DNA from: Meandrina meandrites
Taxonomy: Eukaryota > Cnidaria > Anthozoa > Scleractinia > Meandrinidae
DNA length: 64,000 nt
Assembly (NCBI GenBank): GCA_963693305.1
Contig: OY855912.1
Location: forward strand, 7,971,001-8,035,000
Direction: 5' to 3'
Both the position numbers and the translations under genes were made by a program. Within the stretch, counting starts at the first letter, position 1, and each line of letters opens with the position of its first letter. The notes beneath the pieces were generated by a model. It was not told where the DNA came from. It did no database searches and was given only the letters and a program-made list of their open reading frames with translations. Below, piece by piece: positions 46,671 to 57,543 of this stretch.

Positions 46671-47253
46671 TTCTTGTTTCTTTAAGGTTCAGCTCAGGCA
46701 TTCGTCACGGAGAAAAGAATACGGTATTTTGCACGTATATTAGAATGTCTAGAGCCTCTCTATTTTTCTCAACGTAAAAGAACGGGAGAGAAACAGCGAG
46801 CGCGAAGCGCCAAGTACCACCACCCCCCCCCCCCCCCCCCACCCCACTCCGTCGCACCTCCATTTTAAGCAGACGTCCTGTTCTCTCCCGATTCTTGCTG
46901 TTGGCTACGTCCAACAACAGACAAAAAATACAAGAAAATGAAGGGCTGTGATGAGCGGTCCTGAAACATGTTTGCACCCATCTCAAAAGGCTATAAAAAA
47001 GAAGCGATTTTGAAGGACCTGTTAGGCTCTCGGGATAGTTAACAAATACAAGTTCATGTGACGCACAACCGGAAAACTCATCAGTTTCACAGAATTGACC
47101 TTCAACAGTCAAAGTGTAGTGAATTTTATAGTAATCCCTCAAAACAGCGTTTGTGTTTACATGACTGTTATTTTCTTTCTGGAGTTTGACAGATTTTGGT
47201 AATCAACAAACAAGACTCGGGATTAATTAAACTGATCCCTTGCGACTGACTTA

Positions 47254-47267
47254 GTTTCCATGGAAAC
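47254..47267 (+). promoter_or_regulatory. RFX X-box
   Basis: GTTTCCATGGAAAC, a perfect 14-base palindrome. It fits the X-box consensus GTHNYYATRRNAAC bound by RFX/DAF-19 factors. It lies 110 bases upstream of the initiator ATG of the next gene, the usual distance for ciliary gene X-boxes. Confidence 0.65.
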
Positions 47268-47376
47268 GACCGTGATATTGCAGTATACTTTGCCCTAACG
47301 CGCTCGCTCGTGCGGTCGCGATTGACTTTTGAAGCTCAAGATAAAAACAAAGATGACTTAGTACACGAAAGAAACT

Positions 47377-50300
47377 ATGTCTAGAACTGTACATTGTGTC
47401 TCTGGCTACGGCCAAGGCGCAGATACGTCCGCAGTGCTAACGAATCGTTCAAAATACATCACGATTATCGCGGACGAACCGTACTTTTCGCGGCATTCGA
47501 GAACTTTTCCGCCACCACGACACAGGAAGGGTACAAGACCTATGCACAAAACAACGCTTACATATGAAGTTAAACCGGTCCAGACTACCTATGTCAGCTG
47601 TATGAAGGCGGTAGGTAAACATTTCCTTTCATAACAGTTTGAGGAAACAGGTGTGTGTTGTTTAAGTTTCACCCGGTGTGTGAAGCGGAAAGGCAAACAT
47701 TAGAAGTGTTTGCAATGAGGTGAAAAGCTTTTCAAGCAATAAGCAATATTTCCATACTCTCAAGCATACTCGTACAATTATAATATTCGCCCTCTTAGAA
47801 ATGAGAGCGTTTCTCAAAAAGGGTATTTTGAAATTTTAGGAAGGCGCTTCTCGAACTTCTCGGCCTATTTATGCAATGGTTTTGAGTGTCTTGTTCGTGA
47901 CTCTGCCATTTTATCACGTAGCTCTTTGATTTAAAATATGTATTAAGGCATTGATATAAAGAATCTCTTTCTCGTGATGATAGAATTCGTGTCTGACCCA
48001 CTGAAATGTAGACGTAATTTTTTTTTTGTCTTATGGCCGTGTTGGCAAGGGGGAGGGAGGGGGGGGGGGGGGGGGGGTAGTGTAGTCCATCTGCACAACG
48101 GCCCCCAAAAGCTTGTTCTGGTATCCTGCTGGTTTGCAAAGATCTGTGTACTCATTTCTGAATGGCTACATGTAGTTTCATATTACATTTTGTACTTTCT
48201 AACATGCTTTGGGATTGGAGAAAATCTTGCAAAACTGGTCACGCAAGACATGCAAATCAAAAAATAAATTTGTAAAAAAAAAATTGCTCTGCATTTCAAA
48301 AAGTCAAATAGGCTATGCTGATTGGCCTATCTATTGTAATATTTATGTGTGGTGCAACTGAAAGGAGTATATTTAAAGAAAAAGAGTATTGCTCGTCAAG
48401 GGATGGAAACAGTTCAACATACAAACTAAAATCAAGAGTGTGGAGAATCATTGGAAGCAAGCTAAGCCATAATAATCAGTAATTAAATTATGACCACTGG
48501 TGCTCCCATATGTCATTAGAATAACAGTACTAAGACCTGGTCTTCCATAAGCATTATTGCGACAACAACATCACACCAACAACACTGGAACCACAAGGGT
48601 TTTGGAACAGAACTTCCACTGCAATCGAAAGACACTGGAAATTAAAAGGATCTGCTGTAGCTTGACGGCAAATTCATGAATACGCTGTGACCTCAAAGAA
48701 ATTCCTGTAGAGTGTTTTCCTGTTCAGGTAGATCAGATTTTCAATTGCAAACTGCTCTTTAACAGGGAAAAGAAAGAAAGACTGTCTTCATGACCATACT
48801 GTACATGTGAGAAACAAATATGAGTCTAGCCAATCAGAAATGAATACACAGATCTTTTGAAACCTGTGGGATATCAGAGAATTAAGTTTTTGGAACCCAT
48901 TGCACAGACAGCCCTTATCAAGGGTTTTGTGACATGTCATGGCCAGCTGCAAATTATGCAGGCTAGGTGTGATGAGCGGTGGTAATTATAATTATATGAT
49001 TTTTTTGTTAAGCTCACCAGGCCAGCACTTTACATGTAATATTAACTCTAACAGCATGCCATAAAGGGACAAGGAATAATTTGCTACTCCCCCTCCCCTC
49101 CCCCCCTTAACACCATGTTGGATGCTAATCCATTGCTCATTGCTGGTTATCACATTTTCATCCTCCTAGGAAGTGATTTCTTATGGTCAGCATCAATATA
49201 ATGACCTCTGGCTAGTTCAAGAAGCATTTCTTGCCCCTCCCCGTCTCCTTCCCACTTACACTAACTTACATGTAACGCCTCCCACAGACTTAACCCTTGA
49301 TATATAGTGAAGAAGTGTAGGTGGCATATTGCTTGTGAAAAATACTACAGGCTCAAACTAAACTCAAACCTCTTGATTTTTAGTAAGTATGCCTCAACTA
49401 AAATAGTCTGCCACTTGTGCTGAGTGCTATACAAAAAGAAAAACAAGAAAAAGTGGCTAACCACATTGTTCGGCATCCCCCTTGCCTCTTTCAAACTTTA
49501 GTTAATAGCTAGAATGTAAATAATTTAGTGAATGTAAGTGCAAAGTTGTTATGGTGAAACTTGACTGACTTATAAGGTCTTTATTTTTATTAAACATTGC
49601 ACAGAATTTTTCTGGACATAAGAATTTACAACCTAGTAGAAGACCTCCTGCTTACCCATCTCAACACACGTCACACTTCAGCATTGGAATACTACCAGGA
49701 CATCAACTTAACACACACTCTAGGAAGACATTTGTAAAACACAACACAAGACCAGTAAGTAAACCTCTTTGTTTAAACTGGAAGTGAGTGCGTGCCTCTC
49801 CTGGTGGGCAAGATTTTTCACTAAAATAAAAACTGCAGAAAATCAGGAACTTAAGAGATTTACTGGGAAACAATAAACCATATAGACATTGAAAGCCCAC
49901 TTTAGAATATAGTCCCCTTGTTAACATAGACTGTTCATCCCTCTAGTTAATCTCATATTTTTTTTTTGGTCATTGAACATGGGAAAAGATTCGCGAGAGA
50001 ACTGGACACCACTACAAAACAATAGCTGCATGGGGGTGGGGCAGGGGCGTGTTGGGAATGGAGAAAAATAAAGAAAAATAGGAAAAATTATTTTATTTGT
50101 TTCACTTGACCCCTGCCCCTGCCACCTCTTGCTTCACGCTTGCATTTGTTTCACTCCTTGTTTTCTCTCACATTCTGAGGCTGTGAACAGTCAATGTTGT
50201 TAGCATGGCCACTTAACTTTGGCCCAAACAAAGGCTCAGTTAACATCTTACATGTATGTGAAAATTACTTTAATTCTGCTGGACTGTAAATATTTCATGG

Positions 50301-50739
50301 CTATTTTACAGGCTGAAGAAATTCATGAGGATAACATCAGATGGAATGCTCAGATGGCAGGAGTTGATATGATCCAATCAACAAGACAGCAAGGGTCACA
50401 GGAGGTAATTAAATTTGTTTTTAATCATAAATATTATTATTATAGTGATTGAGAGGTCTTTACATGAAGCATTACAGGATATCTACCGAAAGCCATGTGG
50501 GTAAAGCCTTTTAGGCTTTACAGGGCTGTGCTCTAAGGGTGCCTAGGTGCCTCAGGCAACTAACTTTTTCCTTTGGGCGACCAAATAATCTTATTTCTTT
50601 CATATAAACTTTATGCTGGGCACCCTAGATCTCATAGTTTGGAACCTTTGGGCTCCTTGTAACGCAACACAATGACCCCCAAAATGACTCAAACCCAGCT
50701 GACAATTTAGTCCAATTTTATTTAGTCCAGTGTACCAGT

Positions 50740-50836
<97 letters not shown>

Positions 50837-50843
50837 TTAATAT

Positions 50844-50877
<34 letters not shown>

Positions 50878-52764
50878 CAAGATCTCAAGGATTTTTAACA
50901 ACATGCAGGTGATCTAACTAGCTGTTTTATTCACTTGACAGATGAACTTTTCAACCACATATTACAAGGTTCATGATATCCTTGGGCAGCAGCAAGGTCC
51001 AGGAGTTAAGAGACTTCAACCCATGCCTTACACTCACAACATCATCACAGGTAAAAAGATAGTACAAACAATTTCCAATGCTTGAATAATATGAAATATG
51101 ACATTCATTATTCCTTATCAAATCATCAAAAAACCAATAAACTAATATATTATAGTGTCACAAAGTCCAATGATTTGGTAAATATATCTTTTCAGGGGGT
51201 TACCGGTAATTAATTGTAAAATTTATTTGAGTAAGCCATCTTCTCAGAGGATTACACTTACAACTTCATTTACATTTTTAAGTGAACTGTTACTTTAATT
51301 TATAAACTTTTAATATTTGGACTGTAACTGTAACTAAATGGTCTTAAAATGTTCTCACATCATTAAATGGCAAAACTGTAGGTATGCAATATTGCTATTT
51401 ACGTGGCTCACAATAGCTTAGAATGTTTTGTCTTTGACATTCTATAGAGCTAGCCAGCTGGTGCTACACTGGAAACATTTACTGTAAACCAGAAAAGCAT
51501 TTTTCAATAAACAGAGTCACTTTGGAATGATGTCAAAATTTTGTTTCCAAGGCAACAAAGAGAAAAAAGGTTAAAGATGCACACTATACATGGTATAGGG
51601 GAATAGAATGGTCCTTGAAAAATCATGGCTCTCTGCAATTTTTAGGCAAGTCTCAAAATCTTGGCATAGCAAATCAGAGTCTTAGAATCTCGAGCTTGCA
51701 AAAAATAAAGCTGGTCTTGGAATCTTGGACAGGGAATTACTTCTGTAGATCGTCAAAGCGCATGCTCATTGGACCAGACCTGGAGCAAATGTCTGGTAAT
51801 CGATGTTCCCTTGAAGCTGATATTCTACTCACTCCACTGTGGTTGCCTCTGTAGCTCACTGGTTAGAGCACCTTCCATGAGATCAGGGTGTCGTGGGTTT
51901 GAATCCATTATATGTAGATATGCATATCAGAGTTGACCTCTCTAATGTTGAACAATTTGTTCGAAATATTCTGTGTTACCCACAAAGTTTTAAATGCTGT
52001 TTCTCAACTTAATTGATGTAGCAGGGGTGGATTGGGTCATTAGCCACCCCAGAAATTCCACAATATTTAGAGCTGTTGAGGCTTGCATTTTTCAAGTACA
52101 CTAGCTAAGCTGAGAACTTGGCAATTTCGGTTACTCCTTTTGGCATGCAGAGGATGCAAGCAAAGAATGTATAAAGATTTATGATGCTTGTGTAGAGCCA
52201 TTTGTACTATGTAAACCCTTTGTCTAGATCTAGTGATACTATTGCCCTTGCTGACCTTGTTTTGTTTCCTTAAGCTTCCTAACATTTAAATAAATTATGA
52301 CCAGCCCCTGACAGCCAACTGCCTTTGAAAAACCCTCCATGTGTTGTTCCAGAAAATATCCATACCCTAGCTTTTCACTGAAGATTTTTTGGTTTGAATC
52401 CCCCACCCCTCTGGAAATTCTAGTTTAGCCCCCTGCACACTTTCCTTTTACAGTTTTGGCTTTTGAGCCCCCACACCCCAGCCCTTGGAATTTCCATTGA
52501 CTTTCCATGGGGTTTGTGTGGATATTTTCTGGAACTTTACAATCCACCCAGGCTCAGTGTAACTATGAATGCCAAAGATGAAGATGGGAATGTCTAAACT
52601 ATTGCATGTATATGACACATTTAGCACTCATGAAATCCAATGTTGTTTCTGCAGGCGAACCTCTTCCTAATCAGATGGGTGATGACTATAGGCTTACATC
52701 AGGGAACAGAATTCTACACAGTGCACGACACAATGACAGAGGACAACAACTAGTTCTTGGATAG
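47377..52764 (+). CDS. Unrecognised ~231-aa protein, five exons, probable ciliary gene
   Basis: Exons 47377-47610, 49605-49754, 50312-50404, 50942-51050 and 52655-52764 (TAG) have consensus splice sites, and the phases 0, 0, 0 and 1 match throughout. The product is basic and hydrophilic, with no signal peptide or membrane helix. It is rich in His, Gln, Arg, Tyr and Pro: KTTLTYEVKPVQTTYVS, NFSTTYYKVHDILGQQQGPG, PMPYTHNIITG, NQMGDDYRLTSGNRILHSAR. Short aromatic and His/Asn-rich motifs of this kind are common in small axonemal microtubule-associated proteins, but I cannot name the family. The X-box at 47254 independently suggests a role in cilia or sperm flagella. Exon structure is well supported; function is inference. 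Confidence 0.75.
48059..48077 (+). repeat. Poly-G tract in intron 1
   Basis: Nearly uninterrupted G-run. Similar C or G runs occur at 59-80, 16429-16449, 30210-30228, 31418-31440, 46823-46841 and 61422-61440. Confidence 0.9.
50741..50876 (+). repeat. (TAA)n microsatellite
   Basis: About 45 TAA units with one short interruption (ATATTAATATTTAA near 50834). The minus-strand poly-Tyr frame is an artefact. Confidence 0.97.
51842..51915 (+). repeat. tRNA-derived SINE head
   Basis: A box TAGCTCACTGGTTAGAGC and B box GGGTTTGAATCC with correct spacing. The anticodon stem is poor, so not a functional tRNA. Located in intron 4 of the X-box gene. Confidence 0.6.
52347..52547. repeat. MITE, TIR-family GTTCCAGAAAATATCCATACC
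   Basis: GTTCCAGAAAATATCCATACCC at the left and GGATATTTTCTGGAAC at the right are inverted, about 200 bp apart. The interior, TTTTTTGGTTTGAATCCCCC, is shared with the partial copy at 53222. Confidence 0.8.
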
Positions 52765-54290
52765 ATGCAGTCACATCAACTCTAAATAGAGTGATGAAAG
52801 GATGGCATAGTGAATCATGAACAATTCTCATTCCAAGTTGTATAATTCATAAATGCCAGTCACCATATCTATGCACTTATAATTTCCCTTTCACTTTCCC
52901 TATGAAATGAAAAGCCTGAATGGCCAAATTTTATGGCTAATCTGGAGCAAATTTAAAAATTAATTTTTCTAATTTTATTTTTTTGGTCACATTGAGTGTT
53001 AAAATGTATATTTTCAAACTTATGGAAGGAAGTTATTGAGAGTAAAACTCTCACAATAATTTATTGGGCACTAATTGATACACTGTACAGATTAATTGAA
53101 TAAATTCAGAGATTTCTTATATATGTGGGTATTAAGTTTTTGTCTTGTGTGATCTTTTATTTCTTGAAAAACAGTCACCCCACATGACCCTGCTGGCAAC
53201 TTGCAGTATTGTGTTATTGTGTTGTTCCAGAAAAAATATCCATACCCCTCCCATGGAAGGCTTTTTGGTTTGAATCCCCCACCCCTCTTTAAATTCCAGT
53301 TTAGCCCCTGCACACTTTCCTCGTTTCCAGGCCCTATTTCCTTTCCCTCTCTCTTCCTCGATGACAAGGGAGGAAAAGGAAAGAGGGTCTGAAAATGAAG
53401 GACAGTGCCCCTGTTGATTATCAAAAGTTCTATTTTCTAATTTTCATATTTTATTTCCAAAATTCCGTCAAATATACAAAAAAAATTAAAGATTGCTAAA
53501 ATACCAGTATTGCGAGAAGAAGCACAGGATTACAAGGATGGAAGTGGATTACAGTTCATCAAATTTGATTTTTTGACCAAAATATTGTCAGGACATCATT
53601 CAAAGTATTTTTAGTTGATATTTTTTGCCTTTGCCACCTTCAGCATTTTTTCTTTTCATTGCAAGATAAAGCAAAATAGCAAACTACAGGCGGTACTTAC
53701 ATATCAGCTGGGACACTGTCTCTTATTTCCTTGCAGTGTTTGGGTATTTATGAATTGAAATTCATAAGACTTGTAAGCGCTAAGCCCTTCTATCTCTCTG
53801 TTCTGCTCTGTTGGAGTCCCCTCCCTCTCCTTCCCCAGTTACAAAGGCCAAGACAATAACTAAGCTACTATTGGAAAAATATAATTCATTATCTCTTTTT
53901 ATTCATTATTAAATTTAGTTTCAATCATTGACATAAGAACAAAACAGGAGGGACGTTACCATGAAAACTGAAAAGAGAACCTGGTGAAATTCTGTTTTCA
54001 CGTGATCAATCAAAATCATCTTGTGATAGGGCCTTGAAGAAGTGCGTGTGAACATTTGTCTGTTTTTTTTTTGTAATGATGATTAACCAATGAGACTGCT
54101 CAGTGTGGTTTTGAAAAAAAAAAATCACGCAAGGCAAAGTCATTCCTTATGAACGTTTCAGCTAAAAAATTCTTTTCCCAATCAATCAATAAATTCCATG
54201 TATTCTTACGGAGGCCGGAAGTACGAAGTGACTGACAGTCATGCGACCAGTCACGCGAAGATTTAATATGACCGCGTGAAATCTGGCGCG
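52765..54290. other. Intergenic region
   Basis: 3' flank of the X-box gene and AT-rich spacer. Contains a partial MITE (about 53222-53330: GTTCCAGAAAAAATATCCATA then GGTTTGAATCCCCCACCCCTC). No gene seen. Confidence 0.55.
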
Positions 54291-54315
54291 ACCCGCAAGG
54301 AAACAAGATGGCGTC
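54215..54315 (+). promoter_or_regulatory. Candidate TATA-less promoter: ETS site and YY1-like start
   Basis: CCGGAAGT at 54215-54222 is an ETS consensus. AACAAGATGGCGTCG at 54303-54317 resembles the YY1 AAGATGGCG motif that overlaps translation starts of many housekeeping genes. Confidence 0.4.
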
Positions 54316-54358
54316 GATGTCCTGCACACTGCACAGTAAAGGAGTTCAAACAGTTGTC
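54308..54358 (+). CDS. Possible first coding exon of an unrecognised gene
   Basis: ATG at 54308 in strong context (CAAGATGG) opens 17 codons (MASMSCTLHSKGVQTVV) to a possible GTAATT donor at 54359. The frame stops soon after if unspliced. It could be the start of the gene whose later exons are at 56955-57543, but no connecting exon was identified. Confidence 0.3.
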
Positions 54359-55564
54359 GTAATTTGTTACTGTTGATATATGGAATACAGTTTTGCCGTC
54401 TATCTTTGGTGAGTTTTAAATGTCTGACTTGTTTTAATAATTGGACAAGGAAGGCTAACATTAGGCGCTCTGTTTTGGGCAGGTTTTGTAAACGTATAAA
54501 GAACTTGAAGTTTTTTAGCATTTACATTGAAGCGAAGGAGAAACCAGTGTTAACCTTATATATTTCACAAAATTCATTAGTGGTAATGTACCTTAACCTA
54601 TACTTATGCATGGAAAGATTGAAGTATTTGTTGGGGTAGTATGACCTAAGCAGATTGCATAAACAGTAAGCTTATTGGAGGAAATATGTTATAAGTTTAA
54701 GCTTTTAATTTTATGTGTCAGAGAAAATTCTTCATTGGGATTGACTGAGAGCAGGCAAATTTATCATTAGCTTTTAAGATACCCATTCATGAAAGCTGCA
54801 ATCAGTATGATGGTTTTCATATTGTACTGCAAATCAGCCATGTTGTCTGCGGGTGGGGGAGGGGCCGGTGTGGGGTTGAGAGGGACATGATACCGTTTCT
54901 ACCTTGGGAACCATGTTTGAGAGCCATGATAATGATTTCATTATTAAGGTTAGTTTGAAATAGTTACTTGAAAACTTGTAAACTAAGCATTAGCTGTTTT
55001 CTTTTTATAAAGGTGCTGAAACTGCATAAAACAGAATATTTCAGTACAATACTTGAATCAAAGCATGGCTTTGAAAAAATCATCGGATATAACAATAAAA
55101 ATTATGAGCTGAAATTTATTGATTTTAAGTTTGTTTGCTGCCTGACAAATCATTTGACTAATTTGTATTGATAATGTGAAAACAAACATGGCGGCTATCG
55201 CGAATAAGGCCTTTCTACCGTGCAAAGTAATTTAACTCATTTGCATTTTTCTCATTTGTATTTTAAATCAGAAATTAAATTATGAAAGCCATATAGGGCA
55301 ATGAAGAATTTAAACTGCTCATGACAAATAAGGCACAATTTACTTTTTAAATATCTGTGTTTGCTTGGCAGTACGCTGGCTTACAGGTTAAATGAAAAAG
55401 TAAATTGGTTGCATTGTTGTTTGTTATCGATGACGATAGCAGAGGATTCATTTGTTGCCATGACAACCAATATCTTCCTACTTGCCTCATCTTCCCCCTA
55501 TCCCAAGCTCCCTCCATTTCCTACCATAAATTCATTGCCTCCACAGCACCCCCTACCCTTAACT

Positions 55565-55767
55565 GAGGCCCTGCCAGGGTAAATTCCGACAAGCGACATG
55601 GGCCAAAAAGTAGCGACAGCGCTCAAACGAAATAGCGACAAACGACTGACAAAGCCAAATGTATGTCGCTAAATTTCCGACAGCTTTGTGTAGCCTTGAC
55701 AAAACGCCGACACGAGACATTTTAAAATTCCGACAAGCGACCTGGGACACCCCCCTGGCAGGGCCTC
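55565..55767. mobile_element. 203-bp MITE with 15-bp perfect TIRs and TTAACT duplication
   Basis: GAGGCCCTGCCAGGG and its exact reverse complement form the ends. TTAACT precedes (55559-55564) and follows (55768-55773), a 6-bp target duplication. Inside, AAATTCCGACAAGCGAC occurs twice as a direct repeat, at about 55580 and 55725. Confidence 0.88.
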
Positions 55768-56796
55768 TTAACTAAGCTCCCACCCAAACCACCCATGATT
55801 ACATGGGAGGGGGAGTAGGGGATTTCAGGAGCCATCCTTTCCCTTCCATTTCACCCTTACCCCCCTCCTCCTAAGCCACTTAACCTTGCAGGGTGAAGGG
55901 CAGATATAGGGTTACAGCCTTACAAGCCCACCCTCCCTTACAAGGTTACAGACTTACAGTTACCTTAAATGTGGCTTACTACAGTTTTGAGGGGAGAAAT
56001 AATTTTTGAATTGTCTAATGTATGACCAGCAGTGTTTTATCAAGTTTAAGACACAAGGTGCAGCCAAGTGTTTTAGACTTGATAAAACACGAACTGCGAA
56101 TTTATTGAATGGCTTCAAAACCTTCTGATGTAGATCAACTCATTCTTGCTCTAATATTTAGATTTGGGGTTATTTTGGCCTAGAAAACTGGACGTAAAGA
56201 TTAGCCGTGTCTTTATCAGATATAAAGACACTCATTAAACATTAATTTCTTTTGTATTTTCTTTATGAATTATTAATGAGTTTTTGAAAAAATGTTCAGA
56301 AACAGCAATAAGAGAAAGGTAAAACAATTCTGAATATTTTGCAAGAGAGTTAACAGTTGGGCCCATTTGCCCCCCAAAATTATAGTAAGCCGCCTTAACT
56401 TGCAATCTGATTGGCTATGCAAGGTTTTTCTAATTTTCGATAGACTGCCCTGGGAGTATGCTAGTAACATTGCTGATTTCAAAAACTAAAATTATAAATG
56501 AAGCATATGTCAGCTAATATCAGGGCCTTTCTGTGCACATGGGTCATTCAATCAGATTGTGGTATAGTCAGGTAAGACATCATGTCCGTCCTACCAAGAG
56601 TGCTGCTTCTCTCAAATGAACTTTGATGCTGCAACACAATGTCTTGTCTTGACCAACCAAATTTTTATTTTGTCCGGCTTTGTCAGTGACTTAGTTGGAT
56701 TTGTGTCAGCAAAAAATAATAATTGTCAGCCTTGATAGTGGCACTTCCTTACCACAGGCCATATAACCTAGCTATGTCCAGCTCCTGCAAGTGTCA

Positions 56797-56855
56797 TGTT
56801 ACTCAGTTGTTGAGCGTGTCCGACTAGTGTGCAGAAGGTCAGAAGCTTGACTCAT
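56797..56855 (+). repeat. Degraded tRNA-derived SINE head
   Basis: ACTCAGTTGTTGAGCGTGTCCGACTAGTGTGCAGAAGGTC followed by a weak B box resembles the A-box to T-arm part of a tRNA-SINE. Confidence 0.45.
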
Positions 56856-56954
56856 GTTGAGAACCCTTAGGGAACACTGGCAGATTGTTTGTTGCATGTA
56901 GAAAAGGTTAGAACTATTTCCAATCAAATTTGTTTATTTTGCATAGAGGACTGA

Positions 56955-57543
56955 GGAAACACAAGTGATGCTTGTGAAAATATTTTAAACAACCTGCCAA
57001 GAAATTCGACAGTCATTGGTTACAAAAGGAGAGAGACAAATCAGATAAGACCAGAAAGCTATAGTCCACTCAAAAGAGAAAGATTCAAGACAGAACAAGA
57101 AGAGAAATTTGATTTACTTGCTGAAAGGAGAACTGATCAGTTGGACTGGCTTAGATCAGATGGAGACAAGAGACTATTGAAAGGCAGAGGAGCTCAGATA
57201 GGCACAAGATCACAAGGGGATTTGCAATACCCAGATGAACATGCCATGTGAGTGCAGGAATAATTTAATTAAATCGTGATACTAAATCTATAAAACTCCA
57301 ATATGGCCAGGGCTTACATTTGCTACGGAAACTGGGATAAACCCCACCTGATGGGCCACCAGGCTCCTATGCAGACTTTACCATACATTTGTTTGAAAGT
57401 GGGTATTTTTTTCTGGGTGGGGCTGGGGGTGGGTAGGGTGGGGCAGAGGTTATTTTTTTACAGGGGGAGGTGTTGTATTATCTCTATCAGAAAGGCTTAT
57501 TAAATTTGCATTCAGGTCAAGGGACTCCCGGAGTATTGCATCA
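56955..57543 (+). CDS. Two internal exons of an unrecognised charged protein
   Basis: One frame is open from 56955 to a strong GTGAGT donor after 57247 (up to 97 codons). It is highly charged (RERFKTEQEEKFDLLAERR, DQLDWLRSDGDKRLLKGRG). A 28-base exon follows at 57516-57543, with acceptor TTTGCATTCAG and donor GTAAGT, and joins in frame: ...PDEHAM|SRDSRSIAS. The exact 5' border is unclear: a good acceptor (TATTTTGCATAG, ends 56946) leads into stops in all frames, so the true border must be further right, between about 56955 and 57011. Upstream and downstream exons were not found. No domain is recognised; helical or disordered character is likely. Confidence 0.5.

Larger units (their letters stand above)
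45741..47253. other. LRR 3' UTR and intergenic region
   Basis: Includes AATAAA at 46254-46259, a plausible poly(A) signal for the LRR gene. After it come a degenerate (GACT)n array at about 46380-46670 and a C-run at 46823-46841. No gene is recognised. Confidence 0.6.
54360..56954. other. Probable intronic or intergenic DNA
   Basis: Open frames at 54364-54639 and 54968-55171 have no recognisable domain. Contains the clean MITE at 55565-55767 and a degraded tRNA-SINE head at 56797-56855. Confidence 0.4.

Noticed and set aside
46324..46701. Minus-strand SQSVSQSVS-like protein
   Set aside because: Product of the degenerate (GACT)n satellite.
50722..50904. Minus-strand poly-Tyr frame
   Set aside because: Translation of the (TAA)n microsatellite.
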